A DNA stretch of 46,060 nt, taken from positions 1 to 46,060 of the forward strand of contig JBIIUJ010000004.1 of NCBI GenBank assembly GCA_044340025.1, in the 5' to 3' direction. The DNA comes from JBIIUJ01 sp044340025 (lineage in GTDB: Bacteria > Pseudomonadota > Alphaproteobacteria > Caulobacterales > Aquidulcibacteraceae). Shown here piece after piece: positions 7,458 to 15,452 of this stretch. The notes below the pieces were generated by a model, which saw only the letters and a list, made by a program, of their open reading frames with translations, was not told where the DNA came from and did not search any database. Made by a program: the position numbers and the translations under genes. The number at the start of each line of letters is the position of its first letter. Positions within the stretch are counted from its first letter, which is position 1.

Positions 7458-9662
7458 ATGACATTGACGCGCCGGCTTCTGCTGGCGGGCTGGGCGATTT
7501 CGGTGCCGCTCGCCTGCATTGCTCTGGCCATCTGCTGGGCGATCATGTGGCCCACCTATGAGCGCTTCGCAGAGCGCGAGGCGCGCGACCGGTCCCTCGC
7601 GCTGAACGGGTCGCTGGCGCGCGATGGCCAAAACCTCGAAGGCCACATCGCCGACTGGGCGATGTACAATGGCTCCTACGCGGGGCTGGCGACACAGGAT
7701 GCGGAATTCCTGGAAGACTATACCAGCGCCGAGGGCCTTGCCCGCATCGGGGTGGACGAGATCGGCATCTACGACATGCAGGGCCGCCGGCTGGCGATGG
7801 GCCGCGCCGACGAGCCGAATCCGGAGCGCCGGCTGGCGCCCGAGCGGCTGGACATCGCCACGCTCGCTCTGGGCGAAGGCCTGGACAATGTCGGCTCCTC
7901 CCGCCGCTTCATCGACGGGCATCTCGTCTTCCAGACGGCAAGCTATGTGCTGCGCAGCGATGGGTCGGGCGCGCCGCGGGGCGTGATGGTGATGTGGCGC
8001 GAGTTCGGCCCCGCCGACATCAAGGCGCTTGGAAAGCGTTTCGGCCTCGGCTTGCGGTTGGTCGCGCCGGAAGCCGCCCCGCCCGAGGCCCGCGCAGCGA
8101 CGCCGCGCGCCCCCGCGATCTTGGCCCACACCGACGCCGTGGACCACATTTATGTGCCGATCATGGCCGACGGCAGCGCTCCCATCGCCTATGTACAGGT
8201 GGAAAACCCCCGCATCATCCTCAATGCCGGCCGCGACACGCTGATCGCGGTGTTCGTCGCCTTCATGATCGCGGCGACCATTGCGGTTTTCCTGTATCAG
8301 TTCGTTGTTCATGCCGCCGTGCTGCGCCCGATAGGGCAGCTGGTGGGCGCTGTGTCCGATGCGCGCGCCACCGGCCGGTTTCGGCCTCCGGCGCAGCGCT
8401 GGAGCGGGGCCGCCGAGCTTGAGGGCCTTTCGGACTCTTTCGCCCGCCTGATGACGCAGGTGGAGGAACGCGAGGTCGCCCTGACCGCCGCGCGCGAGCG
8501 CGCGGAAGAAGCGGTGTGGGCGCGGTCGGCCTTCCTTGCCACCGTCAGCCACGAGATCCGGACCCCGCTGAACGGCGTCCTGGGCATCGCCCATATCCTG
8601 CGCCGCGACGAGCGCGATCCCGAGCGCCAGCGCATGGGTCAGACCATCATCGATTCCGGCGAGCTGCTGCTCCACATCCTCAACGACGTGCTCGACATGG
8701 CCAAGATCGAGGCCGGCAAGATGGAGATCGCGCCGGTCGATTTCAGTCTGGCCGCGCTGTCGATGGATGCAGAGGCGCTCTGGCGGTCGCGGGCGGACGA
8801 AAAAGGCCTTTCCTACACCGTCACGGTCGATCCGGCGCTGCCGGCGCGCGCCAATGCGGACGCGATGCGGCTGCGCCAGATCCTGTTCAACCTGATCGGC
8901 AATGCAATCAAGTTCACCGATACGGGCTCGGTCGATGTGGCCTTCACCCAGCCTGCGCCCGGCCGGCTGCGCCTCAGCGTGCGCGACACCGGCCTGGGCA
9001 TCGCCCCCGATCAGGTCGAGCGTCTGTTCGCCGCTTTCGAGCAGGCGGACGATCACCTCTCGCGCGCCAAAGGCGGGACGGGCCTGGGCCTCGCCATCTC
9101 GCGCCGGCTCGCCGATCTGATGGGCGCCGACATGGGCGTTGATTCAGCGCTGGGCAAAGGTTCGCACTTCTGGTTGGAGGCGCCGATCGGGGAAGCAGCG
9201 CCCGAACTGGAGCTGGAGGAATTCGCCCTCGATGATCTTCCCGACCAGACCCCGCTGAGCGTGCTTGTGGCCGAAGACAATGCCACAAACCGGCTTGTCG
9301 CGCTGAAGCTGTTGGAGGGCTGGGGCTGTCGGGCGGTGTTTGCCGAAGACGGCGCCCAGGCGGTGGAGGCGGCCGGGGTTGGGCGCTACGACCTGATCCT
9401 GATGGACCTGCAGATGCCGGTGATGGACGGACTTGCCGCTGCGCGCGCGATCCGGGCAGGCGAAGGGCCCAATACAACCACCCCGATCGTGGCGCTTACA
9501 GCCAACGCCGGCGCGGAGGATCAGGCCGCCTGCCGGGCGGCTGGCATGAGCGGTTTCATTCCCAAGCCGATCCGGCCGGCGGCCCTTGAAGCCGTGCTGA
9601 CGAGCGTGCGTGCACAGGGCGCCGGCCGGGCCAGCCCGGCAGGGTTCAGCCTGGCGTCCTGA
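7458..9662 (+). CDS. CHASE4 hybrid sensor histidine kinase/response regulator
   Basis: 734 residues. A first membrane helix at about 8-31 is followed by a periplasmic CHASE4-type sensor (IADWAMYNGSYAGL... DEIGIYDMQGRRLAMG) and a second helix at about 260-283. A coiled linker leads to HisKA with His365 in SHEIRTPLNGV, then HATPase_c with N-box LIGNAIKFTD, DTGLGI and GGTGLGLAISRRL. A C-terminal receiver carries Asp650 in LILMDLQMP, acidic pocket VAEDN and lysine PKPIRP. Phosphate would pass from His365 to Asp650. No Hpt or separate response regulator is adjacent, so the output path is not visible here. Signal unknown. Confidence 0.93.
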   Translation: MTLTRRLLLAGWAISVPLACIALAICWAIMWPTYERFAEREARDRSLALNGSLARDGQNLEGHIADWAMYNGSYAGLATQDAEFLEDYTSAEGLARIGVDEIGIYDMQGRRLAMGRADEPNPERRLAPERLDIATLALGEGLDNVGSSRRFIDGHLVFQTASYVLRSDGSGAPRGVMVMWREFGPADIKALGKRFGLGLRLVAPEAAPPEARAATPRAPAILAHTDAVDHIYVPIMADGSAPIAYVQVENPRIILNAGRDTLIAVFVAFMIAATIAVFLYQFVVHAAVLRPIGQLVGAVSDARATGRFRPPAQRWSGAAELEGLSDSFARLMTQVEEREVALTAARERAEEAVWARSAFLATVSHEIRTPLNGVLGIAHILRRDERDPERQRMGQTIIDSGELLLHILNDVLDMAKIEAGKMEIAPVDFSLAALSMDAEALWRSRADEKGLSYTVTVDPALPARANADAMRLRQILFNLIGNAIKFTDTGSVDVAFTQPAPGRLRLSVRDTGLGIAPDQVERLFAAFEQADDHLSRAKGGTGLGLAISRRLADLMGADMGVDSALGKGSHFWLEAPIGEAAPELELEEFALDDLPDQTPLSVLVAEDNATNRLVALKLLEGWGCRAVFAEDGAQAVEAAGVGRYDLILMDLQMPVMDGLAAARAIRAGEGPNTTTPIVALTANAGAEDQAACRAAGMSGFIPKPIRPAALEAVLTSVRAQGAGRASPAGFSLAS

Positions 9663-9666
9663 CCGG

Positions 9667-10197
9667 TCAGGCGGCGGCGGCTTCCGCCCGCAGAACCGCG
9701 CTGGCGGCGTTCACCACGGCGGCGATACGCAGCGCGGTCTGGATCTGAAGCGCGGTCACGCCGTGCTTTTTCAGTTCCACTTCGTGGCTGTCCAGGCACA
9801 TGCCGCAGCCATTGATCGCCGACACCACGACGCACCACAGCTCGAAATCAACCCGCTCCACGCCGGGATTGCCGATCACATTCATCCGCAGGCTGGCGCG
9901 CATGCCGGCGTATTCCTGATTCTTCATCAGATGCAGCGCGCGGTAATAGACGTTGTTCATCGCCATGATCGCGGCGGCGGACTTGGCCGCCGACCGGGCT
10001 GGCTCCGAGAGGCGCCCGGCGGTTTCCGCCTCGATCGCTTTCACCACCGCCGGCACGCCCGTGGCGTGCGCCGCCGCGAGGTAGGCGCCCCATTTCTGCT
10101 GGTCGGAGAGATGGGTCTCTGAGGCCAGCGTGCCGAGATTGAGGCGGATGTCCTTGGCGTAGTCGGGAATGAGGTCGCGCAGAGCATCAAGCGACAT
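9667..10197 (-). CDS. ahpD: Alkyl hydroperoxide reductase AhpD
   Basis: 176 residues, the usual AhpD length. The catalytic set is complete: Glu119, Cys131 and Cys134 in NGCGMC, and His138 in DSHE. In the characterised enzyme these residues make a thiol-disulfide centre that reduces AhpC, itself recharged through a lipoyl protein and dihydrolipoamide dehydrogenase. It lies 73 bp downstream of ahpC on the same strand, separated by a terminator-like hairpin. It converges on the kinase gene with only 4 bp between stops. Confidence 0.95.
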   Translation of the reverse strand: MSLDALRDLIPDYAKDIRLNLGTLASETHLSDQQKWGAYLAAAHATGVPAVVKAIEAETAGRLSEPARSAAKSAAAIMAMNNVYYRALHLMKNQEYAGMRASLRMNVIGNPGVERVDFELWCVVVSAINGCGMCLDSHEVELKKHGVTALQIQTALRIAAVVNAASAVLRAEAAAA

Positions 10198-10221
10198 GGG
10201 GTGGTCCTTGCGATGGGGAAG

Positions 10222-10257
10222 AAAAGCCCCCTCCGCCGTGTCGGGCGGCGGAGGGGG
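10222..10257 (-). terminator. Hairpin between ahpC and ahpD, intrinsic terminator or attenuator
   Basis: An 11-bp perfect stem (CCCCCTCCGCC with GGCGGAGGGGG, loop of 9 nt) followed on the minus strand by CTTTTCTTCC. It sits after the ahpC stop and 25 bp before the ahpD start, so it should end most ahpC transcripts or protect their 3' end, leaving less ahpD mRNA. Confidence 0.7.
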
Positions 10258-10270
10258 ACTGCGGGAGCGA

Positions 10271-10834
10271 TCAGGCCGCCGGGCGCAGCACGTCGCCGCC
10301 GACGGCCCGATCGCACGGGCAGAGTTCGTCGGTCTGGAATGCGTCGAGCAGGCGCAGGATCTCGTCGGCGTTGCGACCGACGTTGAGGTTGTTGACCGAG
10401 ACGTGCTGGATCACGCCGTCGGGATCGACCAGGAAGGTCGCGCGCAGCGCCACGCCGGCGGTCTTGTCGCGCACGCCCAGGCCATCGACCAGATTGCCGG
10501 TCTTGGTGTCGGCGAAGGCCCACTGCTTCATGTTGTTCAGATCGGGATGCTCGCGCCGCCAGGCCAGCTTGCAGAACTCATTGTCTGTGGAGCCGCCAAG
10601 CACCACGCAGTCGCGGTCGGCGAATTCCTTCACCAGCGCGTCAAAGGCCACGATCTCGGTCGGGCAGACGAAGGTGAAATCCTTCGGGTAGAAATAGATG
10701 ACCTTCCACTTGCCGGGGAAGCTCTTTTCCGTGATCGGCTCGAAAGCCGACACGCCGTTCTCTTCGTGCTTCGTGAAGCCGGGCTTCACGCCCACCACTT
10801 CAAAGCTGGGCATAACGTCGCCAACGCCAAGCAT
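10271..10834 (-). CDS. ahpC: Peroxiredoxin AhpC
   Basis: 187 residues of the typical 2-Cys peroxiredoxin family. Peroxidatic Cys57 lies in DFTFVCPTE and resolving cysteine candidates are Cys172/Cys174 in DELCPCD. The sequence MLGVGDVMPSFEV and the ending match the AhpC of AhpD-containing bacteria rather than the AhpF type. It reduces hydrogen peroxide and alkyl peroxides in the cytoplasm. It is divergent from oxyR, whose promoter region contains an ATAG-N7-CTAT site, so peroxide induction through OxyR is likely. Confidence 0.96.
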   Translation of the reverse strand: MLGVGDVMPSFEVVGVKPGFTKHEENGVSAFEPITEKSFPGKWKVIYFYPKDFTFVCPTEIVAFDALVKEFADRDCVVLGGSTDNEFCKLAWRREHPDLNNMKQWAFADTKTGNLVDGLGVRDKTAGVALRATFLVDPDGVIQHVSVNNLNVGRNADEILRLLDAFQTDELCPCDRAVGGDVLRPAA

Positions 10835-10923
10835 GTCTACTCCTTAAGGCTGTCTTCGGGGGAAGGAGGCGGGATATGGGGCGGATCGGGCCAGCTTTCA
10901 AATCAATTATTCTTGGCGTCCGA

Positions 10924-10938
10924 ATAGATTACGCCTAT
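10924..10938. promoter_or_regulatory. ATAG-N7-CTAT site, probable OxyR-binding half
   Basis: ATAG, seven bases, then CTAT, ending 9 bp before the oxyR ATG. This is the dyad unit of the published OxyR consensus (four ATAG/CTAT elements spaced by seven). The next upstream dyad expected at 10902-10916 is degenerate. Autorepression of oxyR and control of divergent ahpC is the expected role. Confidence 0.55.
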
Positions 10939-10947
10939 ACAAGCGCA

Positions 10948-11853
10948 ATGATCCTCCCCACGCTCCGCCAGCTCTCCTTCCTCGTCGCGCTGGCCGATCA
11001 GGGCTCCTTCGTGGCCGCCGCTGATGCGGTGGGCGTGACGCAGCCGTCGCTGTCGGCAGGCGTGAAGGAGCTGGAGGGGCTTTTGGGCGTGCGGCTTGTG
11101 GAGCGGGGGCGGTCGGGCCTGTCGTTCACCCCCGCGGGGGCGGAGACGCTGCGGCGCGCGCGCGCGCTGCTGGCGGATGCGGCCGCGCTGAGCGAGGCGG
11201 CGCGCGGGGCCGCAGAGCCCCTGAGCGGCAGCTTCCGGCTTGGCGTCATTCCCACCATCGCGCCCTTTCTGCTGCCGCGCGCCCTGCCCAGCGTGAAGGC
11301 GCGCTTTCCCCGTCTGCGCCTGTTCCTGCGCGAGGATCTGACCAGCCGGCTTCTCGATGCGGTGCGCGCGCGCGCGCTGGATGCGGCCGTCATCGCCCTG
11401 CCCTACGCCGCGCCCGGCATCGAGACGCTGGCGCTGGGCGAGGACGAGTTCCTGTTCATCGGGCCCGCCGACCATAGCCTTGCTGCGCGCAAGACGGTGT
11501 CGCAAGCCGATCTGGAAGGCGAGACGCTGCTGCTGCTGGAGGATGGCCACTGCCTGCGCGATCATGCGCTGGCGGCCTGCCGGTTGGCCCAGCCGCCCGG
11601 CGAGGCTGAGGTGCGCGCCACCTCGCTCTTCACGCTGGTTCAGATGGCGGCCGGCGGGCTTGGCGTGTCGCTGCTGCCGCGCATGGCGGCCGATGCGGGC
11701 GTGGCCGGCGCAGACGTGGCGGTGCGTCCATTCGATCCGCCGCTGATCGGGCGTCAGATCGGGGTCGCGTGGCGAACCGGCGCCGCCCGCGCCGACGAGG
11801 CCCGCGCTCTGGCCGATGTGCTCAAGGCTGCGGCGTTTCCGGCGGCGGCCTGA
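10948..11853 (+). CDS. oxyR: LysR-type peroxide sensor OxyR
   Basis: 301 residues. The N-terminal LysR HTH is LRQLSFLVALADQGSFVAAADAVGVTQPSLSAGVKELE. The redox cysteines of OxyR are both present, Cys202 and Cys211 in EDGHCLRDHALAAC, corresponding to Cys199/Cys208 of E. coli OxyR; they form the disulfide that switches the activator on. ATG 10948 is chosen because the protein family begins at this MxxPTLRQL segment; upstream codons overlap the ATAG-N7-CTAT site. It is divergent from ahpC-ahpD, the usual target. Its 3' end overlaps the convergent membrane protein gene by about 32 bp. Confidence 0.95.
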   Translation: MILPTLRQLSFLVALADQGSFVAAADAVGVTQPSLSAGVKELEGLLGVRLVERGRSGLSFTPAGAETLRRARALLADAAALSEAARGAAEPLSGSFRLGVIPTIAPFLLPRALPSVKARFPRLRLFLREDLTSRLLDAVRARALDAAVIALPYAAPGIETLALGEDEFLFIGPADHSLAARKTVSQADLEGETLLLLEDGHCLRDHALAACRLAQPPGEAEVRATSLFTLVQMAAGGLGVSLLPRMAADAGVAGADVAVRPFDPPLIGRQIGVAWRTGAARADEARALADVLKAAAFPAAA

Positions 11854-12148
11854 GCCGCGCCACGATCTGCTTCCAGCGCAGGATGAACCAGAGCGCCGCC
11901 CACACATTGCCGAGCACAAACACCGGCAGCGCCCAAAACGCGGCGGAGAGCTTCGAGCGCTCCACCACAAACACCAGCACCGCATACAGGAAAAAGCCGA
12001 GATACAGATCGGCCAGCGTCACCTGCCCCCACGGCAGGGACAGCAGCACCGCGCCCTCCTGAAGGAAGTCTCCCGTGGCGATGGCCCAGCCGAGCAGGCC
12101 GGCAAAGGCCGTGGCGGCGATGGCGATAAGGATCTGGATCAGGCTCAT
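11822..12148 (-). CDS. Small membrane protein, DUF1475-like
   Basis: 108 residues from ATG 12148, with three hydrophobic segments near 3-25, 45-63 and 70-92. The central stretch TLADLYLGFFLYAVLVFVVE and the FVLGNVWAALWFILR segment resemble DUF1475 proteins, which have no known function. An in-frame codon at 12187 would add 13 polar residues and is less likely. The gene tail overlaps the oxyR end on the opposite strand. Confidence 0.65.
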   Translation of the reverse strand: MSLIQILIAIAATAFAGLLGWAIATGDFLQEGAVLLSLPWGQVTLADLYLGFFLYAVLVFVVERSKLSAAFWALPVFVLGNVWAALWFILRWKQIVARLRPPPETPQP

Positions 12149-12190
12149 GCGCCAGCAGGTATCACGCCAGTCCCGGCGGGCAAGCACGGC

Positions 12191-12781
12191 TCAGGCGGCG
12201 GGAATGCCGAGTTCAGCTTCGCACGCGCGCACCCAGCGCTGAACCGCGGGGGTTTCGGCGAGTGTGAAGCCGCCCTCATGGGCCACGCGCGTATAAGCCA
12301 CGAGCGCAATGTCGGCGACGCCAAAGGAGGGGCCGGAAAACCACGGCCGATCCTTGAGCCAGCCCTCCATCACACCCAGCAGCTTGCGGCCACGCGGCAG
12401 GAGACTGGGGTCGATCTCTGCCTCGGTCTTTCCACGAAAAGCCACGTCCGCGCGGCGCACCGCGATGACGGGCTCATGGCTGTATTGCTCCCAGAACATC
12501 CATTCCAGCGCCTTGGCCCGGTCATAGGCGTCAGCCGGGATAAGCGACGAGCCCTCGGCGAGGTGAAGCACGATGGCGTTTGACTGCGCCAACGGACGGC
12601 CATCGGCCAGCGTGACAACCGGCACCTGCCCCGCAGGATTCAGGGCCAGAAAGGCTGGGGTCTGAGCCGCGCCGGTGAGCGCCAGCACCTCCACCCAGGA
12701 ATGAGGGATCGAGAGCAGTTCCGCTGTCCAGCGGACCTTGAGGCAATTGCCCGAGCGCGCGTCGCCATAGATCGTCAACAT
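12191..12781 (-). CDS. Glutathione S-transferase
   Basis: 196 residues from ATG 12781. The N-terminal thioredoxin fold (MLTIYGDARSGNCLKVRW, then NPAGQVPVVTL with the cis-proline and AQSNAIVLHLAE with the glutathione-binding Gln-Ser pair) is followed by the all-helical domain ending VADIALVAYTRVAHEGGF. The Ser11/Asn12-type N-terminal site suggests a beta- or related-class enzyme. Substrate unknown. The stop lies 43 bp upstream of the small DUF1475-like gene on the same strand. Confidence 0.93.
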   Translation of the reverse strand: MLTIYGDARSGNCLKVRWTAELLSIPHSWVEVLALTGAAQTPAFLALNPAGQVPVVTLADGRPLAQSNAIVLHLAEGSSLIPADAYDRAKALEWMFWEQYSHEPVIAVRRADVAFRGKTEAEIDPSLLPRGRKLLGVMEGWLKDRPWFSGPSFGVADIALVAYTRVAHEGGFTLAETPAVQRWVRACEAELGIPAA

Positions 12782-12849
12782 GGCGTCGATGCTAGCGGCT
12801 TTGGGCAAGCCGCGCACTGAGGCGTGCAGTCAGAAACGCTATCGGAAAC

Positions 12850-12878
12850 GCCCGCCCGATCTGGCTGACCGGGCGGGC
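12850..12878 (-). terminator. Hairpin downstream of the DUF6491-like gene
   Basis: GCCCGCCC and GGGCGGGC form an 8-bp GC stem with a 13-nt loop, 11 bp after the stop of the 12889-13320 gene; the minus strand continues GTTTCC. The T tract is short, so efficiency is uncertain. Confidence 0.45.
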
Positions 12879-12888
12879 TTGCCGCTGC

Positions 12889-13320
12889 CTAGTTGGGGCC
12901 GAGCGCCGCAACCTGGGTGCTGGCGCGGGCCGGCTCGGTCAGGCCCATGGCCAGCGCTTCGGTGCGGTTGACCGAGACGAGGCTTTCGATCTCGCAGCGC
13001 GCGCGATCGACATAGACCGTGCCGTTGGCGTCGAGCGCGGAGCCGCCGCGCGTGCGGAACACCATCAGCGTGGCGTCGTCCGCACCGGGGCAGGCGGCAT
13101 CGAACTTGGCGCGATACCAGGCGCCGTCGCGGCCTTCGAGAAAGAGAATATCGCTGCGTTCGCCCCGGATCAGAGCGAACTGACGCACGCCATCCTGGGC
13201 GGCGTAGGGGATTTTGGTTTCAGGCCGGCCCACGAACGGGTCCGACGCGGCGCCGCCCGATCCGTCGAAAGCGAGCGCAGGGGCCGCGACGAAAAGGGCG
13301 GCCAGGGCAAGGATTTTCAT
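12889..13320 (-). CDS. Secreted DUF6491-like protein
   Basis: 143 residues. A Sec signal peptide (MKILALAALFVAAPALA, cleavage before FDG) points to the periplasm. The mature part has DILFLEGRDGAWYRAKFDAAC, FRTRGGSALD and VYVDRARCEIESL: two cysteines likely joined in a disulfide and the W-Y...C...C-x-I pattern of DUF6491. No function is known for the family. The upstream region 13321-13502 holds one arm of a 16-bp inverted repeat close to the expected promoter. Confidence 0.7.
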   Translation of the reverse strand: MKILALAALFVAAPALAFDGSGGAASDPFVGRPETKIPYAAQDGVRQFALIRGERSDILFLEGRDGAWYRAKFDAACPGADDATLMVFRTRGGSALDANGTVYVDRARCEIESLVSVNRTEALAMGLTEPARASTQVAALGPN

Positions 13321-13344
13321 TTGTCATCTCCATGACGCTAAAGT

Positions 13345-13484
13345 GTCACAAGACCGTCATGAAGCGACGCGCCGGATCAGGCGTCAAGAAAAAATTTCGT
13401 CCGGACACGGCATAACATGCCCCTGAGAGGCCCATTCACCTGTTTGTTTTACGGATATTTTTTCTTTTATGACGGTCTTGTGAC
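13345..13484. repeat. Pair of 16-bp inverted repeats upstream of the DUF6491-like gene
   Basis: GTCACAAGACCGTCAT at 13345-13360 recurs as its exact reverse complement at 13469-13484. The 108 bp between them is unusually AT-rich for the window, with T-runs around 13455-13468. The right arm also takes part in a local hairpin (CGGTCT...AGACCG) after the symporter stop. Confidence 0.75.
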
Positions 13485-13502
13485 GGCCACAGAGACCGAT
13501 CG

Positions 13503-14771
13503 TCAGGCGACGTCGCGACCGCGATAGACGTCTTCGTCCAGATCGCCGTCCCACTTCGAGACTGCGACCGCGCACGTCGCATCGCCGAGAACGTTAACGA
13601 CCGTACGCGCCATATCCATCACACGGTCCACCGCCAGGATGATCGGGATGACTTCCAGCGGCACGCCCCCCGCGCCAAGCACCAGCGGCATCATGACAAA
13701 CGAGCCGCCCGGCACGCCGGCCGCGCCGATGGCGCCCAGCGTGGCGGTGAGCACGATCATCACAAGCTGCGCCGGCCCAAGCTCCACCCCGAACACCTGC
13801 GCCCCGAAAGTGGTGACGAGCGCGAGATAGATGGCCGTGCCGTCCATGTGGATCGTGGCGCCGAGCGAGGTGACAAACGAGGTTTTGGCCTGCGGCACGC
13901 CGAGATTCTCGGTGCAGCAGCGCATCGTCACCGGAAGCGTCGCGTTCGAGGACGAGGTGGAATAGGCCACCGCCATCGCATCCAGCATGCCGCGATAGAA
14001 AGGCAACACCGGCAGACCGGCGAGAAACTTGATCGCCGAACCATAGACCAGCGTGGCGTGCAAGAAGAGCGCGAGATAGACCACGCCCACGAGCGCGAGG
14101 AGCGGCACGAGCGCTTCCACGCCCAGCGTTCCCACCACGAAGGCCATCAGCGCGAACACGCCGAACGGGGCCAGCTCCATCACCACGCCCACGAGCCGCA
14201 ACAGCGCTTCCGCCGCCCCGTCGATCGCCGCGCTGGTGGGTTTGGCCTTGTCGCCGGCCATGAGCAGGCCGAGCCCGAACAGAACCGCGAACGCGATGAT
14301 CGGCAGCGCCTGACCCTCGGCCATCGCCTTCACCGGGTTTTCGGGGATCACGCCGAGGAGAAGCTCCTGCCAGGTGGGCGGGGCGGTGGTTTCCGGGGTC
14401 ACGCTGGGCACAAGGTCCAGCCCGGCGCCGGGCTGGAATAGGCTGCCCAGAAGCAGACCGAGGCAGACCGCCAGAACGCTGGTGACAACATAAAACCCGA
14501 TCGTCCAGCCGCCGGTTCGGCCCAGCGCCTTGGGGCTGCCGATCGCCACGACGCCCGCCGTGATGGTGGCGAAGATCAGCGGCACGACGAGCATGCGGAT
14601 CGCCTCGACGAACACGTCGCCGATGATCTTCAATTCCTTCGCGCCGTCCCCGATCCCCAGCCCGACCAGCGCGCCCAGGATCATCGCCCCAACGATCCGG
14701 ATCCAGAGCGGCGTGGCGAACCAGCCAGCAAGAAGGGACGGCTTGGGCGTGGGCGCTGTGGCGTCAGTCAT
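13503..14771 (-). CDS. Dicarboxylate/amino acid:cation symporter (DAACS)
   Basis: 422 residues with the glutamate-transporter-homologue layout: eight helices and two re-entrant loops. Hallmarks are the serine-rich hairpin AYSTSSSNATLP, GATIHMDGTAIY (HMDGT in place of the common NMDGT), GVPGGSFVMM in hairpin 2, and DRVMDMARTVVNVLGD with the substrate- and Na+-coordinating Asp, Arg and Asn. It imports a C4-dicarboxylate or acidic amino acid with Na+ or H+; the long VPSVTPETTAPP loop is family-typical. A single gene on its strand, 182 bp upstream of the DUF6491-like gene. Confidence 0.93.
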   Translation of the reverse strand: MTDATAPTPKPSLLAGWFATPLWIRIVGAMILGALVGLGIGDGAKELKIIGDVFVEAIRMLVVPLIFATITAGVVAIGSPKALGRTGGWTIGFYVVTSVLAVCLGLLLGSLFQPGAGLDLVPSVTPETTAPPTWQELLLGVIPENPVKAMAEGQALPIIAFAVLFGLGLLMAGDKAKPTSAAIDGAAEALLRLVGVVMELAPFGVFALMAFVVGTLGVEALVPLLALVGVVYLALFLHATLVYGSAIKFLAGLPVLPFYRGMLDAMAVAYSTSSSNATLPVTMRCCTENLGVPQAKTSFVTSLGATIHMDGTAIYLALVTTFGAQVFGVELGPAQLVMIVLTATLGAIGAAGVPGGSFVMMPLVLGAGGVPLEVIPIILAVDRVMDMARTVVNVLGDATCAVAVSKWDGDLDEDVYRGRDVA

Positions 14772-14848
14772 GGCGGGCTCTCAAAAACTCAGGCCCTGCT
14801 TGTGTGACGGTCGCACGCGCGGCTGTCCAGTACGAACCGGCGAAGCCG

Positions 14849-15418
14849 TCAGAGCAAGTCTGACAGCCGAAAAATGAGGCCTTCCAGCGCCTGCGGATTG
14901 ATCGTCTGGTCGGCGGGAATGGCGCTGACCTGTGTCCAGCGCGCGCCTTCGGGCCCGCGATGCACATGGGTGCGCGCCGCTGCGGGATCGACCACCCAAT
15001 ACTCGCGCACGCCATGGCGGGCATAGAGCTCGGCCTTCTCGGCCAGATCATAGGCGAGGCTCGACACCCCGATCTCGATCACCAGCAGCGCGTCGGGTCC
15101 GCGGACGTCGGCGGCCGCAACCGAGGCTGGGTAGAGAAAGAACTCCGGCTCGGGCCAGTCGCTCTCGGAGAGCTTCAAGGGCGCTTCAGGCGCGACCAGC
15201 ACATCATCCGGCGCGGCCCGCACGAGCCAGCGGTTGAGGCGGACTTTCAATGTGACATGCAGATCGCCTTCGGCTGGCATCTGGATCAAGTCTCCGTCGA
15301 TCAGTTCCAGGCCCTTGATCCGATCCTCGCCGGAGGCGGCGAGAATCGCTTCCGCGTCCGCGCCCGTCAGCTTGCGGCGGGTGGGCCCTGTGGCGAGGGA
15401 GCGGAAGAGCGCGTTCAT
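14849..15418 (-). CDS. Uma2-family PD-(D/E)xK nuclease-like protein
   Basis: 189 residues from ATG 15418. The Uma2/DUF820 core is plain: EPEFFLYP, then LLVIEIGVSSLAYDLAEKAELYARHGVREYWVVDP, giving the E...E...K triad of the restriction-endonuclease fold. The first acidic residue is Glu where most members have Asp (PE instead of PD). Such genes are often copied in cyanobacteria and scattered elsewhere; a biological role is not established. It stands alone between the symporter and the ABC-F gene, with no obvious partner methylase or antitoxin. Confidence 0.85.
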   Translation of the reverse strand: MNALFRSLATGPTRRKLTGADAEAILAASGEDRIKGLELIDGDLIQMPAEGDLHVTLKVRLNRWLVRAAPDDVLVAPEAPLKLSESDWPEPEFFLYPASVAAADVRGPDALLVIEIGVSSLAYDLAEKAELYARHGVREYWVVDPAAARTHVHRGPEGARWTQVSAIPADQTINPQALEGLIFRLSDLL

Positions 15419-15452
15419 GGCCGCCAAAGCCTAGCAGATGCAGGCCATCCCG

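Noticed and set aside
7392..9056. 554-residue leftward open frame opposite the histidine kinase
   Set aside because: Antisense shadow of CHASE4, HisKA and ATPase-domain codons; no independent ribosome site or family match.
13461..13500. Possible intrinsic terminator after the symporter gene
   Set aside because: A hairpin exists, but on the minus strand it is followed by an A-rich tract; the T-run lies on the wrong side.
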